Below, piece by piece: positions 16,221 to 29,199 of a DNA stretch of 64,000 bases. The translations under genes and the position numbers were made by a program. Source of the stretch: Limanda limanda (Eukaryota; Chordata; Actinopteri; Pleuronectiformes; Pleuronectidae); the NCBI RefSeq assembly GCF_963576545.1, contig NC_083649.1, forward strand, positions 10,613,646 through 10,677,645. Direction: 5' to 3'. The number at the start of each line of letters is the position of its first letter. Position 1 is the first letter of the stretch. The notes beneath the pieces are model-generated. The model ran no database searches, was not told the origin of the DNA, and was given only the letters and a program-made list of their open reading frames with translations.

Positions 16221-17175
16221 CGACGGGACACTCAGAAACTGCCCTTTGGAAAAAAGTGCAGCGCCGCTTACATACCATCAATGGTATTACACAATGGCCA
16301 TCGACTGAGAACATCACGTACAGAAAAGGAAAAATTGACAGAAACACAAACTTGCTCTTTGTGTGATGACACCAAGAGAGTCTGGAAGGACCTTTTTGAG
16401 TTGCATATTGATCATCTTTAGTGAATTTTCATTATTTGGGGCAACTTTGGCTTTGTTACCCCCCCCCCAAGCAAGAAGAAGCGTGTTTCTTGGTAATAAA
16501 TTAGATTTTGTTTGGCAAAACATGCATACATGCAATTATAGCAATAAAGTGTCCTGTTCTATATTTTTTTCTAAAAGATGTTGAACAATATGTAAACCTG
16601 TTTCATTGAAAATCTTGAAATTCGACAGGATACTTACATGATTCATAACAGTAGCGGCTTGTTTGTTTGTATTGTCCTGTATGTTATTTTATACAACCCC
16701 AGGTATACTTGTTTCTTATTCTGAAGTGTCCAGTTAATTGACTCTCAAAACTGTGATTGTTCGTGTGAGTGGTTGTGTATTTGTACAGCTCAGCCCTGGG
16801 ATACTCTGGTGACGTGCCATAGATGGATGGAAGGATGAGTGGCAGGTCCGTAGACAGACCTTGATGATGAGAGGTCAGAGGACAGTGATCAGAGTGGTTG
16901 GAGCAAATCTATTGAATTAGAAAATCTAACTCACATCTCTATTCTGTGGTGAGCATATCAGAGTAGACACCATGTCCAACCTTAAACTTTCCACTCATAA
17001 CTGCCGAAAACGATGTGATGCAAAGTATAATATGGTGATGATACAAAATTTATTCAAATTACCAACTGAGCACTGAAAGGTCACCTGTACCCATCTAGAG
17101 AAACATTAGCAATGTATAAATCTTTATATCATGATACATAAACAACCACAAGACTTTGGAAAAAACACAGAATTT

Positions 17176-17445
17176 CTAAAGAGACATGGTAAGACATCTG
17201 TAACTACGGTCTGCTTTGCCCATCACAGGTAGGTACGAGACCCTTGTGAGTTCTGAGTCATCGTCTGAGGAAACCAGGGTCTGATGGTAACAGAGACAGA
17301 GGGTAGAAGATAATTTAACAGGACAAGTGCGAAGCTCCAGGCGAGAACAACGGTAGTCTCTTTCATCAGGAGGCAGAGGAGGCCATCGATCACTCGGCCC
17401 GTGCGGGAGAGCTGGGCCACTACCAAATACCGCAGGCGGATCCAT
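17176..17445 (-). CDS. Unrecognised proline-rich reading frame, 89 codons
   Basis: ATG at 17445 has a strong context (A at -3, G at +4) and is preceded by an acceptor-like CATCATCAG. The frame begins MDPPAVFGSGPALPHGPSD, then has WPPLPPDERDYRC, and ends CLTMSL before TAG. A second frame on the same strand is open over the same bases (117 codons), which weakens the case. I recognise no domain or signal peptide and see no poly(A) signal that decides it. It lies about 1 kb upstream of the YIPF5 first exon on the same strand. It could be an exon of a small or non-coding transcript, or chance. Confidence 0.15.
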   Translation of the reverse strand: MDPPAVFGSGPALPHGPSDRWPPLPPDERDYRCSRLELRTCPVKLSSTLCLCYHQTLVSSDDDSELTRVSYLPVMGKADRSYRCLTMSL

Positions 17446-20400
17446 CCTTTCTGATGATGACAGATAATGTAAAATAATTGGCTGATGACCTCTGCTGGGA
17501 GGAAACAGGTACGGGGGGGGGCGGCGGGCTGAGACATTATCAGGGATGTTGGCGTGACCGATAATGAATGGCACACTACAAACGAGGGACAGAAATTAAG
17601 GCAAATTGTCGATCCCCTCTACGGCACAGGACAGATAGGAATACAAAATGACCAACTATTATCTTGGACTTTTACTCTGAAATTATTAAACAATATTATT
17701 ATGGATTATTTCTGCCCCTTTTAGTTGAAACTGTAACATCTCTGTTATCTATTATATTAAACTGTTTGAATTTCAGCCATAGATTAAATGCCACAGTGTT
17801 AGGAGAAACTAAATAACAAAGGCTTGGCTCTTATCCTAGCCCGGAGTTATCAAGGGATTTTGCCCTCTTCTTGCCAGGAAACTTTGCTACCATCATTTAT
17901 GTTGTGTTCCCCGTTGAAGACTATGCAGCCAACTGGATCCAGGACTTTATGTTGAATCGATTTTCAAAAATTGTTCTATTAAATGAGAAAATACTATGGT
18001 CATTTTCAGTTTAGTAGTATTGATTAAAAAGGTTTACCTGCTCTAATGTTCAGAAAAGTCTATTGCTCCTCTTTTCAGCCTGTGTCTGAAATGCTTCGCT
18101 TTAGCTTCTGTCTCTTTAACGCCTCAGGTCTGCTATGATTGGCAATCTGGCCCTCTCTAAAACGATTGGTCAATTTCTTCCAGTGCATTAACTTGTGTAG
18201 GAAATGTCGGGTTCCACTCTTGCTTTACCTGGCTTCGTGAGGGGGGCGTGCCAGACTAGATGCATGGACGTGCATTTTGCAAATGTGGCGATTATGTCAC
18301 ATGACATCACAATGATTAGAAAGCATCTGCCAGAATACTACCGATGTGTTTCTGGAGATTCAGGATCAGTGTTTCCTGTCGGGGAGAGGAGGTTCTTTAC
18401 TGCGAACTTTGTGCTTTTCAACTTTGCAGATCTTTTAAAGACACACAAACACAGATAACACACCCGAGGAAAGAACAACTGAAAGGGCACAATATGGCTC
18501 CTCTAAGGTTTGTTTTTATACTGACCAACAGGCAGAAGCAATGTGGAGCAACAGAAAACAATAAAATAATATCACTAACAAACCTATTGGCTGTATAGGC
18601 CCGACATGGATCATTTCACTGTTTTCTCTGCTGTGGAACAAAATCAATTTGATGCACGAACCACAAATTCCTACAGCAAACCCGACTCATAAGCAGAAAT
18701 GAGTCGCCTCCCCTCCACTGCCTCTCATCGTTCCTCGCACTTTAAATCATTTCCAAACTTGAAGAACATGTTTCTTCTTAATCCACTTAATGAGAGAAAA
18801 TTGAAAAGTGCCAGAGAGGGTAATTGAATATATGGCAGTGTATTGCTATGTGCGGTCATAATTGCCTTCTTTTATAAAGTCTCTGCTGTAATCCTGCTGT
18901 CACTGCCTGGGTGGATGAGTGGATTAAAACTAGTGAATTTCCTCACACTGCTGCAACCTCTCGTCTCCATCCACCTACTACAGCCTCAATTAGGATTTCT
19001 CTCTCCGCCTCTCCGGGATCAAGGGGAGAGGAAGAAGAAAGAAATCCACCTGTTTTATTATGAGTTCTTCTGTACAAAAAATGGAAGCAGAAGGGAGATA
19101 ATATTCCTCCTTCTCCACATAACACACAATAATGAGCGCCAAACACGCAAAGCTCTATCTTCACAGCAGAAATGGATGCAGACTTTTCCTCGGTACATTA
19201 CGAGAATAAATTCCGTTAAATCATTTAATTCAATTTCCTGCCGCCCCGTTGACACGACTGCTGCACAGATCATAAATTAATAGGCATCTGCTTCTTGCGC
19301 TGCAGCTCTCTTCACTCTGTGAGCGAGTCTCAGTACACGAGCAATAACATAACAAACAGCAGCTAAAGTTTGTCTGCTCCAAAATGAGATTTCCACCCAC
19401 CGAAGATTTAGCAGCTTCTTCCCAGAATATTTTGATTACACAAACACTAGATGTAAAGCATCAAAAATGTGATATTCTGAGATATCCGTGCTTTGTTTTG
19501 TCGTCCACATGTATAAATTAACACATATAGGTACATTAAGGCGAGTGTGATTTCACGTGAACCTTTGATTCTGGAAAGGCAGACAAGCCTAATACAGGTC
19601 TGATGCTTTCTGGGGGAGGGCACTGTGGAGCTGTGCCATCTCCTCCTCATGCGCCTCTGGCTGGTATCGAGGACGGCACCAGTCGACCCACGAGTGTTCT
19701 CCCTGTCAAAACAGATTTAGAAGCTTCTAAAATAAGTCTCATATTGTAAACAGAACATGGCCTTGGTTCCCCTTCCTTCTTCCACAGCAGCCTCACAGCC
19801 ACTCAGCCAAGTTTCACTTCCCAGTAACTTTTCTCGTATAGGATTTAGTATTACTGATGCCATTCACTTGTATACACCCTGCTGGACATTAATTAGTTTT
19901 ATCCCAGTGGATAAATGCTGCTTTGTTATTGCAGATCAAATCATAGAAATTCTATATTTGTTTTCTCCCCCCGCACACGAAAGCATCTTGGGGGTTGTTG
20001 TTTGCAACATTTCCAAAGTGCAGAATCCATATCTCACAATTAAAGTTCCATATCTCTTCCATTGTTGATGCAATGATCGATCGATCGAGATTTATTCATC
20101 AAGGCTGATGCCAAAATCAATGTGTTTGGATAGAGGACTGCTAATAAGCAAAATTTCATGCCAATATGTAATATCTATAAATGAGCACTTTTCAGCGTTG
20201 GCCATATTTCAATGTTGGTAAATTACAAACTAAACAAAAACAAAATAAATACCAAATGTAGAATAGTAAAAGGAATGATATTATCACATTTTAAACCACA
20301 GTTATGAATCAAAAATGAATTCAGAAAATCTAAAGGCTGATAAAAGTCTTTTTTTCCCCATCTAACAGAAACAAATGGTTTGACAGAGGTAAAAGTGATC

Positions 20401-21890
20401 CAGGACTTAGGCAGAGATTTCTTATGGGACTCCAGCACAATTGACAGCTTACATTTTCAGATCATCAGTTCGCCAGAAAAATACTCCCTCGGATACGCTC
20501 ACACGCTTTTATATCATCAGTTTATGAAGTTTAACTTGTTCCAGAAGTTATGATGAAGCATCGCAATTTCTTTTGTGTCTGCTGTCGGCCGACCCCCTCA
20601 AACCCTCACAATCCTTGGAGAGCAGGTATTATCTGTTTGTCTTCGGCTGTGTTCACCGGACGGCAAGAAAAAATGCAGAAAGCCAGAAGTCTCCTTCACT
20701 GGATGCAGATAGTCTTTGGGTACCACTGCATTGTTGCATTGTCAAAGCTGTTCTGTTAGTGGATGAATAAATATCTGACCTTTAAGGATTTCTCCGTGTC
20801 AGTGCTAAAATATGAGAAGCCCTTAGTCTTGCTCTACTAATTTTGTATTTACTGGCCTTAATCAATAGCTGTACTGGAAATATCTCAGTAGCATTTAATT
20901 CCTGTTCATATTTATCTTTTCTTCGTCCAATCTGTTGTGCGTTCAAACATAAAAAAAAAGATTGATTACTAACATCAGCTCCAGACATGCACAGTTCGTG
21001 GGTTCCCCTGTAGTTACTGTTATTTACTGTTGTTAACCCATGCAGTTTCAAAAGGTGGAGGACACATCTCCACTTCCTCCCACTGTACAGAAATGAATCA
21101 TCTCATAGGAAAAAAACACCCTAAATGACATAAATCATCTTTGAGAAATGTATTTGACACCTATTTTGACATTTTAATGTTGTCCATGTACCATCCAACA
21201 ACATGGAGCAGGCCTGTTTGATGACCAATACAGCAGCCAGGCACCAGGTGGCGGTAAGGACCCTTTGGCTTCACTTTTGCAGAGCTACCATGTCGTCCAT
21301 CTTCATCCACATTTGTCTATGGGTTCACCACACAGGACCGTTTTCCTGATGAAATCACAGACGACAGGAGAGAACCACCACTCGTTCATTTATTCCTCTT
21401 CTGCTCACAATCAGTCACTTTAGTTTTCTCACCCTGACAGAAGTTATTCATTTACAGAGAGCCTCATACTCTTCTCCAGCGCTCACTCCATTCGTCTTAC
21501 TTCTACACTGTATCTCAACGTTGTCAGCCGCAGCAGGGAGAGGGATGCTCTGGAAATAAATTCTGTTGATACACACGTTATATAAGGTGAAAATAAATGA
21601 ATAAAATTAATGTTTCCTGTGATTCAGCAACACACTTGAAGCATTAATAATACACCGAACATCCTTCAAAGCATTTACAGTAAATTACTGAGAGTAGCGG
21701 AGGAGGAAGATAAGTAAAATCCCCTTAAAGCACCTTTACAGTTCAGAGGACTTTTGGAGATTTGGTCCCATCGAGAGATTTGTCACACACTCAGGACCTG
21801 TGGAAACCACCCTTTAATCCCAAGAGCCAGGGAGTAATGCCCGGAAAATACTGAGGGGAGGCGGAGAGAGAAGGAGGGAGGGAGGGAGGG

Positions 21891-21924
<34 letters not shown>

Positions 21925-22574
21925 ACCGAGCTGACTATGGCAGTAAACTACAGCCCCTCCACGGTGTTCCCACATGGCCTTTACGCTGGCAGAGGGAGAC
22001 TGGGTGCTTAGCAACATCTCATCTGCATGGTTTGCCAAATCAACAGGGTCAAGATCCCTTTAGGGTTGAAGAACCTCATGTGTGCCGTGCTGTGCCAAAG
22101 GGCGGCCTGAGATATGGAGAGAATCACACAGATACGGTCTGACTCTGCGCCCGGCAAAAAGAAAATCCCTTCTTCAGTTGCTTAGTCTCAGTTTTTAGCC
22201 TCCAGGATTTACTCTGCTTTAAGTCAGGTTGCTGGTGTGGAGCAGTCGGGAACATCAGCTGTTTCAAGTGCAGTTTCTCTTGTTTCAGGATTTAATGCCC
22301 GTGCCGAGAAAAAAATGAAAAATGAACCTCGATTTAAAAAGAAAAGGAGAAAGACTTAAAACAAATTGAAAATATTAGAAGCAGCTTTACTGATTTAACC
22401 TCAGTTATACGGTTTTAATTGTTGCATTTCATTTTACAAATGCGCTGATAAGGTATTCTATTCCCTGGCGAGTTTCTCAAATGATCTTTTACAATTATTT
22501 TAATTTGGTTTCGAAACATAAATTAAATGGTAAAAGCACTGTAGTTATAAGAAGAGCTTTTCCAGCCTTATCAA

Positions 22575-22802
22575 CTACTCAAAGCTCTTTAGACCAAAAG
22601 TCCCATTCACCCACACATGCGCTGCTATAGGCAGATTTTCTTCTATTAAACATTCATACACTGTCAGTACAGTCGTCAGGGACAATTCAGTGTTAAGTGT
22701 CTTGCTCAAGGACCCTTCAGATTGCAGACTTGAGGAGCTTGGGATCAAACCACCAACTCACTGATTAGTGGACAACCCTATGTACCTCCTGAGCCACAGC
22801 CT
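22575..22802 (-). mobile_element. tRNA-derived SINE copy
   Basis: The minus strand carries GTGGCTCAGGAGGTACA (A box), a B-box-like GGTTTGATCCC and then GTCCTTGAGCAAGACACTTA. Beyond it, TGGGACTTTTGGTCTAAAGA matches the usual body of this family. The decayed B box suggests an old copy. Confidence 0.65.
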
Positions 22803-25284
22803 GACAGAGACCAGTCAGATGTAACCTAAATCAACAAATCAATGCTACAAGCAAAGTATTAAATATATTTTAAATGCTGTTAACACGACGGTGAGACTAA
22901 TGCTGACGTGTTTTAATAATGTTAACTATAAACTAAAGTACGAGCTCCATTCAAATTAAAGCATGTGCACACGAGTTGCATTTTATATGGGTTTGGTGAA
23001 ATGCTACCGAGCCGCAAACCACATCTGCTGTGGTTTTACCTTGGATGAGAGTTAAATGTGCAGAGAACAACGTGGATCTGAGTGAATGGTAACTGGACGT
23101 GGTCATTACGGTTCATCTGCATCCAACAGACAGATGAGTCAGAATACATTTACACACAGTCAAGGGATGTTTCGTTTTTTAAAACAAATGATTTTTTTTC
23201 TTGGATCTGTCAGATCCACCGCCCCCTCCCATCCTTTCACTACACCCACAACTTGCTCCTGGCCAAGTTGAGTCAGCTGTATCCAACACCAGCTACTGTA
23301 CACGCAAAATCCACTGGTTTAATACCGTGCACAAGTTTAATCACTTTCTAGTTCCTTTTAACAAAGAGAAAAAGGACATTAAGAGAGAGCCCTTGGGTTG
23401 TGTTGGTGTTCCCGGTCTATATTGGACTGTTTATAGATAATTATCATATCAAACCTTTTTCATCCTGATAATATATTTATGTAATGAGTTTATCTTAACA
23501 AGTGTTCCGCATCTCTTTGGAACTTCCGAACCCCATTGACCTGAGCTTACTAGTTGTTGGTTTAAGTAAATGTTTGTGGTTAGTTATATTGTGCTATTTA
23601 TCCAAAAACTTTCTTTTAAACCCTTCAAATTTGTTAAACAGTGGTAAAAAAAGCATCTATGTTGTTCCTGATTAAAAATATAACAATATTAATATAGTAA
23701 TAGTAATCAAGAAAGGACATAGTTCATAAGACATAGTGTATATTCACACACAGAAGCATTATGCAGGGACATGTGTTTTTGTTATGTATGTATATGCTAA
23801 TGCACATGACTGACAATGTGTGCTGGTTCGTCATATCTGCCTTGCAAATATCTGTGTCACACTAATGGGACGTGATGCTCGCTGCTCCTTTTTGTCTCTC
23901 TTGTCTGTGGCGGGGTTGTATAACTTAGTCCTGGCCCTTGTGTGTCGCTCATCACTCCGGCAGACAGAGTGTTGGCGCCTTTGACTGAAAGAAACCAGCT
24001 CCTCCAGGAAAAGCCTCCACTTGAACGCTTTCCTCTGATTCCAGCCTTTGTTCGCTCTATAGAAACAATGTAGGCTGACAAGTGAAAAACAAGAGCCAGA
24101 CAGGATTCTTTTACCCTGCAACAGCCAATTAAACATCCAAAATATGTAAGTGATCTTCATTTCACAGCTTAAGACACATTTGCATATTCAACGGAAGTTA
24201 AATTCCAATCGTTCCAAATGTAATGTGAAAAACACACTATAGGTCATTGAAAACATCATGTCTTTGAAAATTAACTACCACAGCAATAATAAGGAGATAA
24301 GAAAGCAGCCTAACTTATGTCAAGGTTGTCAATACCATTTGGCTTCTTGTCCTCTCTGGTTCTCGGAGCATCATCCGTGTGCTGTGTGCTCATCAGAAGG
24401 ACGTTTCTATTTCTCTGAGGACATAACAACAAAAGAATCTGTGTTTCTGTGAGGGTACACTTTGTGGCCAGTAGTGCAGAAAGAAGTTTGATGGCTTGTT
24501 CAGTCTGACTGTCCCCAGCCTGGTCTGGTTTTCCTTTGCAGCTCTTCAAGGAGTACATGCAAAGTAAAGATATTTTTACCTATGACGTGTCCCTGGAGAC
24601 CTGCTGTCATGTCCTGAACCAAACACGTGGCCTGGTTCTCCTCCGGAAATCAGCGGCAGCAGCTTCGGCAGGTTTGTACACGTGCAGGTTCCAGTCGTTA
24701 CGCGCTGATCACACCTTGATCCCAAAACTACATCTGTGACAGCAAGCAATCTTGTCGTGTTGATTATGGCCAAGTCAGGTTTCTATGAGAACAGATAACA
24801 TACTGTAGTGTGATACTGGTTAGAAAGAAACAGTGAGCTCAGAGATGATGGGGAGGGCCGCGGTGAGCCTGCAACCTTCCAGTCAAAGAAAGAGTGGAAT
24901 TTGTTCTGGTCTCCATCAGCTCAGGTTGTTATTAGAATGACCCCAGGGCCGACGAGGTATCCCTGACATCAAAGCCTGCTTTGAACTGCTCCTGATGGAG
25001 CCCATGGAAATCATAGTCCTGAATATGACAAACTTTGAAAGGGGACAGATTTCAAAGAGAAGAGGAAGAGGGTCGACCAGCCAGACACTCAGACGTACAT
25101 AAGTCTGTTGGCTCGGTCTGATGTAGATCCGCCTGTAATTCACGGAATGCTTAATCTGGTCTCATATTTCTTTTCACCTCACCATGTCATTACAGAGCTT
25201 ACATCTAAAATCTAATGCATGCAAAATTGAACTGCACTAATAACAGTGATGCAGTCTCATGATTTGTACCACCACCAAGCAGGT

Positions 25285-25370
25285 TAAGTTAAAGTTGAAG
25301 CCCTGAGGCAAATTGTGTCTTGTGAATTTGGGCTATTCAAATAGAACTTTAATGATTGAGTGATCGATTA
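25285..25370 (+). mobile_element. Retroposon 3' tail (CCCTGAGGCAAATTGTG type)
   Basis: CCCTGAGGCAAATTGTGTCT then TTTGGGCTATTCAAATA, with a decayed GATTGA-like tail, matches a common teleost retroposon end that normally finishes in (GATT)n. Only this tail is recognisable. Confidence 0.45.
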
Positions 25371-25377
25371 AGTTGTC

Positions 25378-25500
25378 AGAGATTACTTTACGGATCTTTG
25401 TCAGGGGGCTGATATTTATGAGTGTGTGCAGTATGGTGCAGACCCAACTAAAAATCTTAATCTATTAAAATGTGGTTTCATAAGGGGACTGTTGGGTCGC
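25378..25500 (+). mobile_element. Dispersed teleost repeat, 3' part (third copy)
   Basis: The blocks GATATTTATGAGTGTGTGCA, ATGGTGCAGA and AAGGGGACTGTTGGG match the 3' half of the family at 44510-44797. The 5' half is missing. Confidence 0.5.
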
Positions 25501-27947
25501 TCTTCTGGTTTTTGGGTATTACGATCACATCACTAAGTAAATGCATCCACACTATCCAGCTCGTAAAAAATACATTTAAATAAAAATAAATAAATAACTG
25601 CATTTAGCATCATCATTACCATCATCTAAAATCCTTCCTGCTCTCCGCTCCTCAAATTGCATTTACATTTGAACATGTAAATAACTCCTGGCTCATGGTG
25701 GCTGCATCTAAAATAGCTGTGGATCCATATTTTCGATGTTCTGTTTACACTTGGCTCCAAGGCTACAGCCTCTGTCTTGATGCCTTCACCGGCTGTACAG
25801 CACACACACAGAGAGACACCTGCAGAGTCGGTGTTAGTGAGTGGGATGACAGCTCTGCTGCTGTGTTGCTGGCCACAAGACAAGCTGAGACATTCAACTT
25901 CTTGGTCGGCTGTGGTGTCTTGGAGGCTTCTTCACTTATCCTGGCTCCAGGAGTGGCTTGTCTGTCCCTCGGTGCCCTGCTCTGCTCCAGCTGCCATAGC
26001 CCTTAATGTTTAGTGGGCTCCCTGTTAAATATCCTCGACTCCGGGGGAAGCAGTGGACCTAGTTTAGCACAGAGGGCTGCGTCAGCCTGTGTAGAAAGTG
26101 GAGGGGCAGTAGTGGAAGAATGACACAAAGCAAGAAGGAACTCAGTTTTTGGCCTGCTGCAATAGGCAGAAATACTGTTCAGTAACCAAATCATTGCTCA
26201 GTAACCAAAACAATATCACACTCAGTTCATCCATTTTCTAGAAACTGTTTGTAGACAAAATATTGATGATGATGTATTGAGATGCGATGATTACAGTCTA
26301 ACAACTAAATCTCCTTTGCTGGTGTAGTGGGTCTGACTTCGAGGAGGAGGAGGCTGTATTCACCGGGAATCAGCTGAAAATATTTTGTTTTGATATCAAA
26401 TCTGGGGCATTGGGACTTGTTGCTGATTCCCACCAGGACGTTACAGAGTTTATGGCTGAAGATCAATAAAGGAGTGATGTTTTGGAATGTTCATGAGTTC
26501 GTCGGCAGGTTCCTGTAATGAGCTGCAAACCGGGAAAGTCTTTGAAGACTCAGACTTGAGATTGATGAGTCATTGCATTAGTAACCAGAGGTGTTGACCT
26601 GAATATGGTAAGAGTTCAGCCCGTTCTCCAGCCTGCTAAGACGATCTAAAGGGGACTGATAACACATACAATTACATATATATATATATATATGTGCCTC
26701 TTTTTTCGTTCCTCAACCAGATTGATCTTACTTAATATAAACTGGTGCGACCAATTCTGAGAAAAAAATTATGTTTAAGTTCAATTTAAGTCAATGAATT
26801 ATAATAGAAAATATAAATATAAAATATAAAATTATATATATAATCAATAAGTGGCTGTTAAATTTAGATTAAAGTGATGAATAATGTGTACACTGTAAAA
26901 AATGTGTTAAGTAGGTCACTAAAGTAAAAGTGCGACAGTATGAGGTTGGTTGGGTTTTAACTACAAAGTAATTTAGTCAAGTGTGGACAAATATGAAATA
27001 AACAGCATAATGATACAACTGATGACCCATGCGTGACTTCCTCATTAAGCTGATAAGATGAGAGAAAGAGACCAACTGTCCCAAAGCCCTTATGCAAACC
27101 ATGTATGTGCACAAACACACATGCAGTCTAGCTTCCCTGCCTTCAGACCATCTAATCAAACAGTGACTCACAACACTCGATGGCTCCCTATTAGCATCAC
27201 TGATGAGTTCAAAAATAAATAAGCAGAATGCCACCAGCAAGATCCCTTCCATGATGTCTATAATCACTTCCCTGGGTTCCTTATTAGACCTGAAAAACAC
27301 CTTGTTTCCCCCTCGGTCTCCTTTCCTCTCCCCTGTCTGGTCCAGTGTGAGCTCTGGCAAAATTCACGGTGGCTGCCCACTCCAGCCTGTTTTTTAATAG
27401 CTGCCGTAATTTACATAATAATAAACATTCATGTTTGAGGGATGATTCTCAAAACTCATTTGGCAAATCCTTACCCTCTGTGAGTCGGCTGAATTTACAC
27501 ACTGAATTTTCGCCCTGCTGTACTTGTACTTTTCCCATCAAGGCCTGACATTATTCAGTGTGGCTGTAATGAGAGATGGAAGTGGTAGAATGAGTGGTGT
27601 GCTGTTTATTTCAACCATCTGTGACTGGCCTGAAAATTCCCTTTAATAGTCCTCGCTGCACAGCACCGGGAGAGAGTGACTCCACGTGAGCTATGTCTGT
27701 GTCCACAGAGCCACACGAAAGAGAGGAGGTGGTTAGGATTTAAAGTGAATTTGTTTTTGTAAGTCAAACATTTTAAATCTCTCTGACATTGTGTCTCTGT
27801 CGGAAAAATGCTAAATCATGAATACTGCTACTGTGCTTGAAGAATTGACAAAAAGTAAAAAAACAAATATCATCATACATCTTGTATAGATTAAATGAAA
27901 CTGAAAAGAGGAAAATACCACAGACGTAACAACCAGTTTGATGTTAA

Positions 27948-28053
27948 AGGGATAGATCACCCACAAATGAAAATTTCACTCATTCTCTATTCTCCACTAC
28001 TCATGCTGATGGAGGAGGGGTTGAAGTGTTTGAGTCCACAAAACACTTTTTAA
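27948..28053 (+). mobile_element. MITE terminus (AGGGATAG...), left member of an inverted pair
   Basis: Begins AGGGATAGATCACCC directly after TTAA (27944-27947). About 105 bp match, in inverted orientation, the sequence ending at 32316. The family (AGGGATAGTTCACCC then AAAATG) is abundant in fish genomes and uses TTAA-like targets. Similarity stops near 28053, after GAGTCCACAAAACACTTTT. It may be a solo fragment or one end of a larger element. Confidence 0.65.
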
Positions 28054-28333
28054 ACAGAAACCCTTCAAGACACAGAACCGAACTAATTATATTTTGCTGC
28101 CTTTTGTGATTAGTGCTATGTTTGCTTGTCCTGCCAGTCCTGTGTGCAGGGCAATTAGCCACCGAGCTAGCTAGCTAATAGTTGGAATGATGTTAGCTAA
28201 ATGAGAGTTAGCTTAATTGAGTGCGTTGAAAGTTTCTTTGCAGGGGGGGGGGGGGGTATAAAAGGGGATATAAAACAACCTGTTAATATATCTGTCCCAG
28301 CCAATTCGCCCACAGTTTGAATGTGTAGCTCTC

Positions 28334-28372
28334 GCAAATTAAGTTTATAACTGTGTAATAAACTTAATTTGC
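28334..28372. repeat. Perfect inverted repeat, 15-bp arms, 9-nt loop
   Basis: GCAAATTAAGTTTAT at 28334-28348 pairs exactly with 28358-28372 around loop AACTGTGTA. It lies just upstream of the acceptor of RNF14-like copy A. AT-rich hairpins of this kind can extrude as cruciforms. No known binding motif is recognised. Confidence 0.9.
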
Positions 28373-28382
28373 TTAATCTCAG

Positions 28383-28489
28383 CTCCTGGACTTTGATGAG
28401 GCGCAGCACCAGAAGGTGTTCGACAGCAAGGGGTTCTGCTGTGGGATCTGCTTCGTAGAGAAGCTGGGCTCCATGTGCCTCTGCTTTAA
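28383..28489 (+). pseudogene. RNF14-like exon fragment, copy A (linker and start of RING1)
   Basis: After an acceptor (TTAATCTCAG) the frame reads LLDFDEAQHQKVFDSKGF then CCGICFVEKLGSMCLCF. This aligns with the segment of the E3 ligase RNF14 (RING-between-RING) that leads into RING1, including the Cys-x-x-Cys pair and EKLGS. The homology stops at TTAA (28486-28489), where a piggyBac-like element begins. The rest of RING1, the IBR and RING2 are absent. An intact RNF14 is about 470 residues. The retained splice acceptor shows a DNA-level duplicate, not a processed copy. It cannot be functional on its own. Confidence 0.75.
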
Positions 28490-28715
28490 CCCTTGTGTGG
28501 TGTTCGGGTCTGTTGGACCCGTTTTCAATGTTTGCTAAAAGAAAAAGTTTGCGATTAATCATTTTTCAACATCAAACTCATTGGCCTTGGCTCATTTTCT
28601 GTGATGAATATATAAAAGAACATATTTTCGATGACTGTAGGTGGTACACCCTCCCTACACATTTACATCACATGTGTGGTGTTCGGGTCCACTGGACCCA
28701 GGGGTAAGACAAGGG
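28490..28715 (+). mobile_element. piggyBac-like MITE inserted at TTAA
   Basis: TTAA (28486-28489) is followed by CCCTTGTGTGGTGTTCGGG, the form of start seen in fish piggyBac-type MITEs. The stretch ends near 28715 in ACAAGGG, the inverse of CCCTTGT. The internal GGTGTTCGGGTC motif is repeated near the other end (28678-28689), each copy followed by GGACCC, giving short self-complementary tips. The expected second TTAA is not present at 28716 (TGGA). No transposase is encoded (226 bp). Confidence 0.5.
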
Positions 28716-28774
28716 TGGAAATTGTACATTTTAAGCACTTCTGCTCCCTCATTCCTGCACATTTTACCCTCATT

Positions 28775-28957
28775 CACCGATTCACACACACAATCATACA
28801 GTGCATCTAATCGCAGCACTTTGTTATTCTATGGGGGCCATTCAGGGTTCAGCATCCTTGCCCAAGGACACTTCGGCATGCAGATGGGTCAGACTGGGGA
28901 TCGAACCGCCGACCTTCAGGTTGGAGGACGACCACTCTACCCCTCAGCCATAGCTGT
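28775..28957 (-). mobile_element. tRNA-derived SINE copy
   Basis: On the minus strand an A-box-like TGGCTGAGGGGTAGAG is followed by a good B box (GGTTCGATCCC) and then by GTCCTTGGGCAAGG. This is the order seen in a widespread teleost SINE. Related copies in this window are at 7705, 22575 and 53248. Confidence 0.7.
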
Positions 28958-29199
28958 AAGAGGGCTGCTGTTGAGATCTATGTTTTGTTGTCTATCTTAT
29001 GACTATATTTTACTATATTTTACCTACATTTATATCCTGTGAATCAATATTAGCTGTATAATCTATAGAATAAATAATACTACAACTGTTTCTTTTAATG
29101 GAGTGATGTATAACTTTTTCGACTCAGACACAGAGCACAACCACACGAGAGCACATGAGAGAGGACGTGCCAGAACTAACACAATGAGGTACTTCATGA

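Larger units (their letters stand above)
16221..27943. other. Intergenic region between YIPF5 and the RNF14-like cluster
   Basis: Holds the SINE near 22.7 kb, retroposon tails near 25.3 kb, a GGGAGGGA-plus-CA tract at 21.88 kb and a (TA)n run at 26.68 kb. The stretch near 18690-18870 is non-repetitive, with homeobox-type cores, and is a weak enhancer candidate. Otherwise nothing coding is supported. Confidence 0.5.

Noticed and set aside
28775..28957. True tRNA gene (B box on minus strand)
   Set aside because: The A- and B-box-like motifs occur in a known SINE body. A cloverleaf with paired acceptor stem is not formed and no RNA polymerase III terminator is well placed.
28641..29042. 133-codon plus-strand frame
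   Set aside because: Made of the piggyBac-like end and an antisense SINE; composition follows the repeats.
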